Positions 34,463 to 42,621 of a stretch of DNA of 64,000 bases are shown piece by piece (the stretch's first letter is position 1; each line of letters starts with the position of its first letter). Location of the stretch: the NCBI RefSeq assembly GCF_026719705.1, contig NZ_JAPPRR010000002.1, forward strand, positions 63,091 to 127,090, given 5' to 3'. Origin of the DNA: Pseudokordiimonas caeni (GTDB taxonomy: Bacteria; Pseudomonadota; Alphaproteobacteria; Sphingomonadales; Kordiimonadaceae). The notes under the pieces were generated by a model. It searched no databases. It was not told where the DNA came from and was given only the letters and a program-made list of their open reading frames with translations. Made by a program: the position numbers and the translations under genes.

Positions 34463-36268
34463 CTATTTCGTTTCGCGCATCTTTAGGGCGGCAATAAACG
34501 CGTCATGCGGGATTTCCACCTTCCCGTACATGCGCATCCGCGCTTTACCTTTCTTCTGTTTTTCCAATAGCTTCTTCTTGCGGGTGACGTCGCCGCCATA
34601 GCATTTTGCGGTCACGTCCTTGCGGAGTGCCGAAATGGTCTCGCGAGCGATGACCTTGCCGCCGATGGCTGCCTGGATCGGAATCTTGAAAAGCTGGCGC
34701 GGGATGAGATCCTTGAGCCGTTCGCAGAGGGCTCGGCCGCGCGACTCGGCGGCTGAACGGTGGACCAACATCGAAAGTGCATCCACGGGTTCGGCGTTCA
34801 CAAGAATCGACATCTTCACAAGATCCGATTCTTCATAGACATCGAAGTCATAGTCGAAGCTGGCATAACCACGGCTGACCGACTTCAGCCGGTCATAGAA
34901 GTCGTACACAACTTCGTTGAGTGGCAGGCGGTATTTCACCATCGCACGGTTGCCGGCATAGGTGAGGTCGGTCTGAATACCGCGCTTCTCTTCGCAAAGC
35001 TTGAGGACCGCGCCCAGATGCTCGTCCGGCACCAGAATCGTCGCATTGATCCAGGGTTCCTCGACATAATCGACGCGCACCACATCCGGCATGTCGGCCG
35101 GGTTGTGCAGCTCGATCATCGTGCCGTCGGTCAGGTGGATCTTGTAGATAACGCTCGGGCTCGTGGTGATGAGGTCGAGGTCGAACTCGCGGCTCAGGCG
35201 TTCCTGGATGATCTCGAGGTGAAGCATGCCAAGGAAGCCGCAGCGGAAACCGAAGCCGAGTGCGGCCGAGCTTTCGGGCTCATATTCAAACGAGGCGTCG
35301 TTGAGGCGCAGTTTCGCCATAGCGTCACGCATATGGTCATATTCGTCGGCATCCGCCGGGAAGAGGCCGCAAAAGACGACCGAGCGCGAGGGCTTGAAGC
35401 CCGGCAGCGCGGTTTCGCAGGGTTTGCGCACATCGGTGATCGTGTCGCCCACATGGGTGTCGGCCACTTCCTTGATCGAGGCGGTGAAGAAACCGACCTC
35501 GCCGGGGCCTAGCACATCCACGGCCACACCCTTCGGCGTGAAGATACCAACGCGGTCGACATAATGCTCGCTCTTGGCCGCCATCATCTTGATGGTCTGG
35601 CCCTTACGGAGCTCGCCGTCGATGATCCGCACAAGCACGACAACACCGAGATAGGTGTCGTACCAGCTGTCGATCAGCATGGCCTTGAGCGGCGCCTCGC
35701 GGTCGCCTTCCGGGGCCGGCAGGCGGGTGACGATGGCTTCAAGCGTCTCGTCGATGCCGATGCCGGATTTGGCGGAGGCCAGCACGGCGTCCGAGGCATC
35801 GATGCCGATCACATCCTCGATCTGTTCGCGCACGCGCTCGGGCTCGGCGGCCGGCAGGTCGATCTTGTTGAGGACGGGCACGATTTCATGATCGTTCTCG
35901 ATCGCCTGATAAACGTTCGCGAGCGTCTGGGCTTCCACGCCCTGGCTGGCGTCGACAACAAGGAGCGACCCTTCGCACGCGGCCAAACAGCGGCTGACCT
36001 CATAGGCGAAGTCGACGTGACCGGGGGTATCCATCAGGTTCAGGATATAGGTCTCGCCGTCCTTCGCCTTGTACTGCAGGCGAACGGTCTGCGCCTTGAT
36101 GGTGATGCCGCGTTCGCGCTCGATTTCCATCGAATCAAGCACCTGCTGTTTCATCTCGCGGTCGGTCAGGCCGCCCGTCGCCTGGATCAGGCGGTCGGCA
36201 AGCGTGGACTTGCCGTGGTCGATATGCGCGATGATGGAAAAGTTGCGGATATGCTTCTGCAGGGTCAT
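34463..36268 (-). CDS. lepA: Elongation factor 4 (LepA)
   Basis: LepA is a ribosome-bound GTPase that promotes back-translocation or helps initiation under stress. The 601-residue protein has the G1 motif AHIDHGKS at 14-21, DTPGHVDF, the NKIDLP motif, EF-G-like domains, and the LepA-specific C-terminal domain ending in [18 protein letters not shown]-type basic residues and DAFIAAL. Length and motifs are standard. It is monocistronic in appearance, with 103 bp upstream to the next gene. Confidence 0.97.
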   Translation of the reverse strand: MTLQKHIRNFSIIAHIDHGKSTLADRLIQATGGLTDREMKQQVLDSMEIERERGITIKAQTVRLQYKAKDGETYILNLMDTPGHVDFAYEVSRCLAACEGSLLVVDASQGVEAQTLANVYQAIENDHEIVPVLNKIDLPAAEPERVREQIEDVIGIDASDAVLASAKSGIGIDETLEAIVTRLPAPEGDREAPLKAMLIDSWYDTYLGVVVLVRIIDGELRKGQTIKMMAAKSEHYVDRVGIFTPKGVAVDVLGPGEVGFFTASIKEVADTHVGDTITDVRKPCETALPGFKPSRSVVFCGLFPADADEYDHMRDAMAKLRLNDASFEYEPESSAALGFGFRCGFLGMLHLEIIQERLSREFDLDLITTSPSVIYKIHLTDGTMIELHNPADMPDVVRVDYVEEPWINATILVPDEHLGAVLKLCEEKRGIQTDLTYAGNRAMVKYRLPLNEVVYDFYDRLKSVSRGYASFDYDFDVYEESDLVKMSILVNAEPVDALSMLVHRSAAESRGRALCERLKDLIPRQLFKIPIQAAIGGKVIARETISALRKDVTAKCYGGDVTRKKKLLEKQKKGKARMRMYGKVEIPHDAFIAALKMRETK

Positions 36269-36371
36269 GGCCGTTCGGTCATTTCACTATAAGCCGTTGT
36301 CGGACAGGCAGTTAGACCCGCCCGGCAACCGGGGATTCTCATTCAAATCTGTCGTTCGGTCCGGTGCCGCG

Positions 36372-37367
36372 TCAAAGCGGCAGCACACGGTCCGGCGGCC
36401 GGTGGTTGTCCATGAAGGTGCGGATATTGATCAACACCTTCTCGCCCATCGCCACCCGGGCCTCGATCGTTGCCGAGCCCATATGCGGCAACAGAACGAC
36501 ATTGTCGAGCGAAAGAAGCTTCGGATTGATCGTCGGCTCTTCCTCGAACACGTCAAGGCCGGCTCCGGCGAGCCGCCCGACCTCGATCATGTCGGCCAGA
36601 GCTTCCTCGTCGATGATCTCGCCGCGGGCCGTGTTGATGATCACCGAATGGGGCTGCATCTTCTTCAGCCGGTCGCGGTTCAGAAGATGATGCGTCTCGG
36701 GCGTCAGCGGGCAGTTGACGGACACGAAATCCATCCGGCTGAGCATCTGGTCGAGATCGGCCCAATAGGTCGCCTCCAGCTCGGCTTCCACCTGTGCGGG
36801 CAGGCGGGTGCGCTTGTGATAATGGACGGCCATGTTGAAGGCGCGGGCGCGGCGCGCGATGGCCTGCCCGATACGGCCCATGCCGATGATGCCAAGGCGC
36901 TTGCCCTGAATGCGGTGCCCCATCAGGAAAGTCGGGGTCCAGCCGGTCCAGTGGCCCGACCGCAGGATCTTCTCGCCCTCGAAAATGCGGCGCGGCACGG
37001 AAAGCAGCAGCGCCATCGCAAGGTCGGCGGTGTCTTCGGTCAGCACGCCCGGCGTGTTGGTGACGACAATGCCCTTCTTGTGGGCGGCCTTCAGGTCGAT
37101 ATGGTCGACCCCGGCGCCGAAATTGGCGATCAGTTTCAGCTGCTCACCCGCGGCTTCGATCACCTCGGCGTCGATCGTGTCGGTCACGGTCGGCACAAGG
37201 ACATCGGCGGTGGCAACGGCGGCTTTCAGCGCTTCTTTCGAAAGCGGCTCGTCCGCGAGATTGAGCGTCACATCAAAAAGTTCCGCCATGCGGGTTTCGA
37301 CGCTGTCGGGAAGCTTGCGGGTGACGGCGACCTTGGGGCGCTCGCGCCGGTTTCCTGTTTGACTCAT
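36372..37367 (-). CDS. D-2-hydroxyacid dehydrogenase (glyoxylate/hydroxypyruvate reductase type)
   Basis: The 331-residue NAD(P)-dependent enzyme has the Rossmann motif GMGRIGQAIARRA, the catalytic arginine in INTARGEIIDE, the glutamate in LDVFEEEP and the histidine in LLPHMGSAT. It probably reduces glyoxylate or hydroxypyruvate; the exact substrate is not certain. The cofactor loop after the Rossmann motif has HKRTR, which suggests NADP(H). It is divergent from an SH3 protein gene, an arrangement I recall from other alphaproteobacteria. Confidence 0.93.
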   Translation of the reverse strand: MSQTGNRRERPKVAVTRKLPDSVETRMAELFDVTLNLADEPLSKEALKAAVATADVLVPTVTDTIDAEVIEAAGEQLKLIANFGAGVDHIDLKAAHKKGIVVTNTPGVLTEDTADLAMALLLSVPRRIFEGEKILRSGHWTGWTPTFLMGHRIQGKRLGIIGMGRIGQAIARRARAFNMAVHYHKRTRLPAQVEAELEATYWADLDQMLSRMDFVSVNCPLTPETHHLLNRDRLKKMQPHSVIINTARGEIIDEEALADMIEVGRLAGAGLDVFEEEPTINPKLLSLDNVVLLPHMGSATIEARVAMGEKVLINIRTFMDNHRPPDRVLPL

Positions 37368-37498
37368 GCGGTAAAATAACCTTTTCTAGCGACCTGCCCG
37401 CCTCCGGGGCTTGCAGCCTGACGTTCAAGGTTGATAGCAGAAGGGGGCGGCGCTTTCAAACGCCAAGAAGCCCAACCGATAGCAGAGGAAACAGGACC

Positions 37499-38002
37499 TT
37501 GAAGCCCGGCCGGATCATCCTTGCGCTCGTGATCGTCGCGAAGCTCATGATGCTGACGCACACTGCCCACGCCGCAGACGTGGGGCCGAGCGGCAACCCC
37601 TTGCCCCGTTTTGTCTCATTGTCGCCTGAAGTCGCCTATCTGCGCACCGGGCCGGGGCTGCAATATCCTGTTGCCTGGGTCTATAACCGCCGCCACCTGC
37701 CCCTCGAGATTATCGACGAGCACGGCGCCTGGCGGCAGGTGCGCGACATTGAAGGCACCACAGGCTGGATGCATGTGCGGCTTCTGTCGTCCAAACGCTC
37801 GGCGATGCTGGTCGGCAAGAAGCTTGAACTCCATAGCGACCCCGACGCCGCGTCCCGCGTGGTGCTGACCGCCGATGCCGGCGTCATCGGCTGGACTCGC
37901 GCCTGTCAGGGTGACTGGTGCCGGCTGGAGATCGAAGGCACCGAAGGCTGGATCGAGCGCCGCCACCTGTGGGGCGTCTACCCGGAAGAAACACTGGAAT
38001 AA
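37499..38002 (+). CDS. Exported bacterial SH3-domain protein
   Basis: The 167-residue protein has an N-terminal signal peptide (to about AHA, residue 25) and two SH3-like repeats: LRTGPGLQYPVAWVYNRRHLPLEIIDE with WRQVRDIEGTTGWMH, then LHSDPDAASRVVLTADAGVIG with WCRLEIEGTEGWIER. Such domains bind cell-wall peptides. No ATG fits; a TTG at 37499 has an AGGAAACAGGA ribosome site and gives a positively charged start MKPGR. It is divergent from the hydroxyacid dehydrogenase gene. Confidence 0.85.
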   Translation: MKPGRIILALVIVAKLMMLTHTAHAADVGPSGNPLPRFVSLSPEVAYLRTGPGLQYPVAWVYNRRHLPLEIIDEHGAWRQVRDIEGTTGWMHVRLLSSKRSAMLVGKKLELHSDPDAASRVVLTADAGVIGWTRACQGDWCRLEIEGTEGWIERRHLWGVYPEETLE

Positions 38003-38045
38003 CATAAGCTTGTGACGGCCCGCTCCGCCCGGCCGCAAATCCCGT

Positions 38046-38084
38046 TTGACAGTATATGTAAGTTCTTACATAATTTCTTACATA
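38046..38084 (+). promoter_or_regulatory. Sigma-70 promoter overlapping a MarR-type operator
   Basis: TTGACA (38046-38051) and CATAAT (38069-38074) are 17 bp apart, an almost consensus promoter. Between and over them is the perfect dyad TATGTAAG-TT-CTTACATA (38055-38072), with a third half-site CTTACATA at 38077-38084. The gene downstream encodes a MarR-type regulator, so autorepression is likely. Confidence 0.85.
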
Positions 38085-38109
38085 AATCCCCTGAACGGAC
38101 ACCCGAGTC

Positions 38110-39102
38110 ATGACAACGAACGAAGAACTTTTCACTGAACTCGGCATCGGCACCCGGCTCCGGCGGCTCATTGACCGCATGAGCCCCGATGTGGAGCGGC
38201 TTTATGCCGAAAGCAGCCTCACCTTCAAGGCCAGCTGGTTTTACGTGATCTATGCGCTTGCCGAGCGCGGGCCGATGCCGATGGGCGAGATCGGCGCGCT
38301 TGCCGGTTTCACCCATTCGGCGGTGAGCCAGACGGTGAAGAAACTGATGTCGCTTGGCCTTATCGATACCGAAACGGCGGATGACGCGCGCCAGAAACTG
38401 GTGCGGTTGACCGCGAAGGGCGAGGCGCTCGTCACCAGAAGCCGGCCGATTTGGGCGGCGGTGGAAGCGAGCGTGAAGGATGTGATCGCCGAATCCGGCT
38501 TTGATTTCCTGGGTGCCGTCACCGCCATGGAAGACGCGCTCAAATCAAAGGGCCTGCACGCCCGCATCAGCGAAAAGCTGGCCACTGCCGCGCCCCCGCC
38601 GTTCGAGATCGTCCCCTATGACGTGGCCTACCGGCAGGCCTTCTATGACCTGAATGCCGAATGGGTGCGCAAATGGTTCGTCATGGAGCCGGTGGACGAA
38701 GCCGTGCTCAGCGATCCCGAAGGCACGATCCTGTCGAAAGGCGGCGAGGTTTTCTTCGCGGTCGTCGCGGGCAAGGCCCTTGGCACCGTGGCCCTGAAGC
38801 CGATGCCGAAGGAGCGATACGGCGAAGGCGCGTTCGAGCTGACCAAGCTTGGCGTCTCGCCCGAGTATCGCGGCGGCGGCATGGGCAAAGCACTGTGCGA
38901 GGAAACCATCCGGCGCTTCACAGCGCGCGGCGGGCGGCTCCTGTTCCTGGAGACGAACACATTGCTGCAGCCCGCCATCCGGCTGTATGAAAAGCTCGAT
39001 TTCGTGGCGATGGAACCCTTGATCCCAAGCCCCTACGAGCGCGCCAACTATTATATGGAATGGCGCGGCAGCCCGGCCTTCCGGGGCGAGAAGGCGGCGT
39101 GA
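38110..39102 (+). CDS. MarR-type regulator fused to a GNAT acetyltransferase
   Basis: The 330-residue protein joins a MarR winged helix (about 1-150; GEIGALAGFTHSAVSQTVKKLMSLGLI, then DARQKLVRLTAKG) to a GNAT domain (about 165-325; ELTKLGVSPEYRGGGMGKALCEETI with the acetyl-CoA loop, and YEKLDF). Such bifunctional proteins are known but rarely characterised. The promoter contains a strong dyad operator. A stand-alone GNAT gene follows one base later, and both end in YMEWRGSPA, so it is a duplicate of the acetyltransferase half. Substrate unknown. Confidence 0.9.
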   Translation: MTTNEELFTELGIGTRLRRLIDRMSPDVERLYAESSLTFKASWFYVIYALAERGPMPMGEIGALAGFTHSAVSQTVKKLMSLGLIDTETADDARQKLVRLTAKGEALVTRSRPIWAAVEASVKDVIAESGFDFLGAVTAMEDALKSKGLHARISEKLATAAPPPFEIVPYDVAYRQAFYDLNAEWVRKWFVMEPVDEAVLSDPEGTILSKGGEVFFAVVAGKALGTVALKPMPKERYGEGAFELTKLGVSPEYRGGGMGKALCEETIRRFTARGGRLLFLETNTLLQPAIRLYEKLDFVAMEPLIPSPYERANYYMEWRGSPAFRGEKAA

Positions 39103-39103
39103 C

Positions 39104-39598
39104 ATGAGCGATATCCGCCTCACCGGCTGGAACCTGGCCTACAAAGCGGCTTTCTACGACATCAATATCGCGTGGCTCGAAGAGCATTTCACGGTGGAGC
39201 CCAAGCACCGCGCCGTTCTTTCAAACCCTGAAGACGAAATCCTGGCGGGCGGCGGCGAGGTCTTCTTCGCGCTCAAGGACGGGGTTGCCGTCGGCACCGT
39301 GGCGGTGCGCGCCGATGGCGGCGGCGTATATGAGCTGACCAAGCTTGGCGTCACCCCCGCCGCACGCGGGCTGGGGCTCGGCCGGTTGCTGTGCGAAGCG
39401 GTGATCGACTGGTTCAGCGCCCAAGGCGGCACCCGGCTTTATCTGGAAACCCACACCAAGCTGACCGCCGCCATGCGCCTTTATGAAGCGCTGGGCTTCG
39501 TCACCGGCACCAACCCTTCGGGCGACGCCTACGCAGGCACCGATTGCTATATGGAATGGCGCGGCAGCCCGGCCTCATCCGACGGCAAAGCGGCCTGA
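39104..39598 (+). CDS. GNAT acetyltransferase, duplicate of the preceding fusion's C-terminal domain
   Basis: The 164-residue protein is a single GNAT domain: AYKAAFYDINIAWLEEHFTVEP at the start, ELTKLGVTPAARGLGLGRLLCEAV for the acetyl-CoA loop, YEALGF near the end and the shared tail YMEWRGSPA. The same positions in the upstream MarR-GNAT protein match closely, so one arose from the other. It starts one base after that gene (TGACATG) and must be co-transcribed. Together they may be a two-enzyme pair acting on related substrates. Confidence 0.9.
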   Translation: MSDIRLTGWNLAYKAAFYDINIAWLEEHFTVEPKHRAVLSNPEDEILAGGGEVFFALKDGVAVGTVAVRADGGGVYELTKLGVTPAARGLGLGRLLCEAVIDWFSAQGGTRLYLETHTKLTAAMRLYEALGFVTGTNPSGDAYAGTDCYMEWRGSPASSDGKAA

Positions 39599-39610
39599 AA
39601 ATTCTCCCAC

Positions 39611-39651
39611 TGCCGTGAGATGCCATCCAAACGGTGTCTCACGGCATTTTT
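39611..39651 (+). terminator. Rho-independent terminator after the GNAT operon
   Basis: A perfect 10-bp stem TGCCGTGAGA / TCTCACGGCA with a 16-nt loop is followed by five T residues, 13 bp after the GNAT stop codon. Confidence 0.85.
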
Positions 39652-39720
39652 GTCGCATGGCTGGCCGCGTGCTTTTCAGCTATCATCCAAAGATGGTGGC
39701 GGAATTCACGGAGGCAGACG

Positions 39721-40314
39721 ATGCGGCAGGCCCTTCTCCCGACCCTGATGACACTGGCGTTCGCGCTGACCCCGGCGGCGGCAGCGGACGAAGGCTATGA
39801 CGCGGCGACGTTGAAGGCGCGCTCGGCGGCGCTCGCTGACCGCTATCAGGCCGAACTGATGGCGCAGTTGCAGGCGGCGCTCGCAGCGGGCGGGCCCACC
39901 GCCGCCATCGAGGTCTGCGCCGAGGTGGCGCCAGAAATTGCTGCAAACCTTTCAGAAGAATCCGGTGCGAAAGTGGCGCGCACGTCCCTCAGGGTGCGTA
40001 ACCCCGATGCCTTCCCCACCACCACCGAACGCGCCATGCTGATCGTGATGGCCGAAGCGCCCGTGGACGACACCGGCAAACCGGCGGAGCGCGTGTGGGC
40101 CGAAGCCGACGCCACGGGCACCATGGCCACCCTGCACTATATGCGTGCGATCCCCCTGAAGCCCCAGTGTGCTGCCTGCCACGGCGAGGCCGTCGACCCC
40201 GCCCTTCTCGCCACCATCAAGGCCCGCTACCCCGCCGACGCCGCCACCGGCTTCAAGGTCGGGGAGCTACGCGGTGCGTTCACGATCACGTGGCCGAAGG
40301 GGATGGTGGAGTGA
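39721..40314 (+). CDS. Exported monohaem c-type (DUF3365-like) protein
   Basis: The 197-residue protein has a signal peptide (to about AAAAD, residue 22) and a CxxCH haem site (CAACHGEAVD) near residue 150, with IxLxPQ before it. The surrounding helices and the RTSLRVRNPDAFPTTTERAML segment match DUF3365/Tll0287-like sensors with one haem, which sense redox or gas ligands. The ATG at 39721 has a GGAGGCAG ribosome site. No partner kinase or cyclase is adjacent. Confidence 0.85.
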   Translation: MRQALLPTLMTLAFALTPAAAADEGYDAATLKARSAALADRYQAELMAQLQAALAAGGPTAAIEVCAEVAPEIAANLSEESGAKVARTSLRVRNPDAFPTTTERAMLIVMAEAPVDDTGKPAERVWAEADATGTMATLHYMRAIPLKPQCAACHGEAVDPALLATIKARYPADAATGFKVGELRGAFTITWPKGMVE

Positions 40315-40323
40315 CGGAAAGAG

Positions 40324-40965
40324 TCACTGCCCTGATAGATCTCGCATAGCTACCGAGAATAGTTCGTTCAAGCAGTTAAGCCACGTCCTTGGGGCCTGTT
40401 CGTCGATCGTACTCTCCTCAGCTTTGCTAAAATTCAAATTCCGCATACGCAGATCAATCGGGAATTTTGCTAAAAGCTGCCCGTCATCGAGAGTGTACCC
40501 GACCGTTATTTGAGCCTCAGAAATAACTGGTTCAATTAGCGCGGCAATGGTTTCGTTGCCAAATTCATATACAGATAACTTAAAGCCCGTCTGCTCTGCA
40601 TCCATCGTCCTGACAAATTCTGACTTATTCGTCTTATATCCGTTTATTAGGTACAGTTCAGATGGCGCCAGATATCTTACTGGATCATCCTCATAGCGAA
40701 TCCCAAGTTTCAACATTACTGCCGGCACTTTTTCAGGCAATGCGTACACGTTTATAGAACCAGAAATGTACGCGAGTTTGCCGCTGCCATACTCGGCATC
40801 GCGTCTAGCAGCTTCGAAATTTACGGAACAGCCGCGAAACTCGCCGCCCATAAACGTAGGGGTCACCTCCGACGAAATCGTGATTTCATCGGAAGCTGCT
40901 ATGTCGGCCGAACGCAAAGTGAGGCTGCAAATTCCAGCGCATATCAATTGCAGATATCGCGACAT
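40324..40965 (-). CDS. Unrecognised exported protein in AT-rich DNA
   Basis: I do not recognise this 213-residue protein. It starts with a hydrophobic segment (MSRYLQLICAGICSLTLRS) that could be a signal peptide, and contains three further cysteines or so and a mix of beta-strand-like segments (GKLAYISGSINVYALP, FKLSVYEFGNETIAALIEP, AQITVGYTLDDGQLL). Base composition is clearly more AT-rich than the neighbours and codon use differs, which suggests recent gain. It converges with the DUF3365-like gene. Confidence 0.6.
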   Translation of the reverse strand: MSRYLQLICAGICSLTLRSADIAASDEITISSEVTPTFMGGEFRGCSVNFEAARRDAEYGSGKLAYISGSINVYALPEKVPAVMLKLGIRYEDDPVRYLAPSELYLINGYKTNKSEFVRTMDAEQTGFKLSVYEFGNETIAALIEPVISEAQITVGYTLDDGQLLAKFPIDLRMRNLNFSKAEESTIDEQAPRTWLNCLNELFSVAMRDLSGQ

Positions 40966-41041
40966 ACTCCCCCTCTATTTTCTTCGATAGCCGCTATTTA
41001 CTAAAGTCTCGCAGATTTCCGGGGAAAAGGCAGCAATACAA

Positions 41042-41070
41042 AAAAGGGGCACCAACCGGGCGCCCCTTTT
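41042..41070 (-). terminator. Rho-independent terminator after the nitronate-monooxygenase-like gene
   Basis: The minus strand reads AAAAGGGGC, an 11-nt loop, then GCCCCTTTTTT: a 9-bp stem and a T tract, 26 bp after the stop codon. The stem is symmetric and could also act on the plus strand. Confidence 0.85.
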
Positions 41071-41095
41071 GTCGTCTCTATAACTGGTCAGGCGA

Positions 41096-42490
41096 TCAGT
41101 CGCCTTCCATGATCCGGTTCACGAGCTGCTTCACGGTGGGCACGAAGCCGTTTGAATAGAAGGGGTCTTCGGCGAAGCGGAAGGCATTGTGGCCGGCGAA
41201 AACGAGGTTGTTTTCAACACTGCCGCCGTGGGCCACGTCATCGAGCGTCTTCTGGATGCAGAAGCTGCGCGGATCGGCCAGTCGCCCGGTCGAATGCTTT
41301 TCATTGTCCGCCCAGCTCGAAAAACGGCACTGCGACAGGCAGCCCACGCAGTCGGCCTGGTCCTTGCGGATTTCGCCGGCCTTGTCGCCCGTCACGAAAA
41401 TCAGGCTGTCGTCCGGGGTTTTCATCACGCGGTCGAAGCCGGCTTTCAGCCATTCCATCACGCTTTGCTCATCCGACTTCCGGAAGAAATAGCGTTTGCG
41501 GTCAATGGTCATTTCGGTATCGAAATCATTGTCCTGGGTGGCGCGGAAATTCACCTGACGGCGGGAACGCTCCACCAGCTCGCCAAGGAAGCTGTTCTTG
41601 ATCGCGCTCGAGAAGAAGCCGGTCGGGCTGAAGTTCTGCAACAGCACATCGCCGGGTTTCAGCGACATCAGCTTCTGCTTCCACTTGTCGGAAATCGGGC
41701 TTTCCTTGGTGAGAAGCGGCCGGGTGCCGAACTGGAACATCACCGGGCCAATTTCCTTGTTATCGATCCAGTGGTCCCATTCCTTCAGGTTCCACACGCC
41801 GCCCGCCATGATGATCGGCACATGATCGAGGCCGAGCTCGCGCATGATGCGGCGCAGTTCCGCCACGCGCGGGTACGGGTCACCGGGTTTGGTCGGGTCT
41901 TCGGCGTTCGAGAGGCCGTTATGGCCGCCGGCGAGCCACGGGTCTTCGTAAACGACACCGCCCAGAAGCTCGGACACGTTTTTGTAAGCACGTTTCCAGA
42001 GCGCGCTGAAGGCGCGGCCCGAAGAAACGATCGGATAATAATGGACACCGTATTTCGCGGCGAGTTCGGCGAGTTTGTAGGGCATGCCTGCCCCGCAGGT
42101 GACGCCGTGCACCATATCCTTGGTTTTTTCAAGGATGCCATGCAGCGCGCGCTGCGCCCCGCCGAGTTCCCACAGCATGTTGATATTGATCAGGCCCTGC
42201 CCGTTCGAAATATCCCACGCCTTGCGGATCTGGTCGATTGTGCCCTTGATCGAGAAATCGACCATTTCGTCGTGGCGCTCGGCGCGGGTGCGGCCCTTGT
42301 AATCGTGGGGCACCACATTGCCGTGCGCGTCATACTGATCGGCGATCACCGCCGAGATGGTGCCAACGCCACCAGCCGCCGCCCACGGGCCGGAGCTCGC
42401 GCCGGTCGAAATCGCGACACCCTTGCCGCCTTCGATCAGTGGCAGCACTTCCTTGCCGCCGAGGCGAATGGAATTGATAGAAAAGCTCAT
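41096..42490 (-). CDS. NAD(P)H-dependent flavin oxidoreductase / nitronate monooxygenase-like, with Cys-rich C terminus
   Basis: The 464-residue protein resembles 2-nitropropane dioxygenase-type FMN enzymes: a TIM barrel with GGGVGTISAV-like AAGGVGTISAV near residue 40, TCGAGMPYKLAELA near 131-144, HYYPIVSSGRAFSALW, IIMAGGVW, and MFQFGTRPLLT. It is longer than classical nitronate monooxygenases. The extra C-terminal part has four cysteines in C381-x2-C384-x3-C388-x22-C411 (CVGCLSQC), a pattern that could bind Fe-S or zinc. Substrate not determined. Terminator downstream. Confidence 0.85.
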   Translation of the reverse strand: MSFSINSIRLGGKEVLPLIEGGKGVAISTGASSGPWAAAGGVGTISAVIADQYDAHGNVVPHDYKGRTRAERHDEMVDFSIKGTIDQIRKAWDISNGQGLININMLWELGGAQRALHGILEKTKDMVHGVTCGAGMPYKLAELAAKYGVHYYPIVSSGRAFSALWKRAYKNVSELLGGVVYEDPWLAGGHNGLSNAEDPTKPGDPYPRVAELRRIMRELGLDHVPIIMAGGVWNLKEWDHWIDNKEIGPVMFQFGTRPLLTKESPISDKWKQKLMSLKPGDVLLQNFSPTGFFSSAIKNSFLGELVERSRRQVNFRATQDNDFDTEMTIDRKRYFFRKSDEQSVMEWLKAGFDRVMKTPDDSLIFVTGDKAGEIRKDQADCVGCLSQCRFSSWADNEKHSTGRLADPRSFCIQKTLDDVAHGGSVENNLVFAGHNAFRFAEDPFYSNGFVPTVKQLVNRIMEGD

Positions 42491-42544
42491 CCAACACTCT
42501 CCCTAGTCGGCGCAACCCTACACGCGCCGTCCCCCTTAAGAAAG

Positions 42545-42580
42545 AAAAACCGGCACGGGGCTATTATACCCCATGCCGGC
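42545..42580 (-). terminator. Rho-independent terminator of pnp
   Basis: On the minus strand CCGGCATGGGG pairs with CCCCGTGCCGG (one G-U pair) around an 8-nt loop, followed by TTTTTC, about 40 bp after the pnp stop. Confidence 0.88.
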
Positions 42581-42621
42581 TTCAATTTGTTTAACGAAAG
42601 TCTATGGCCGAAACCAAAGGC

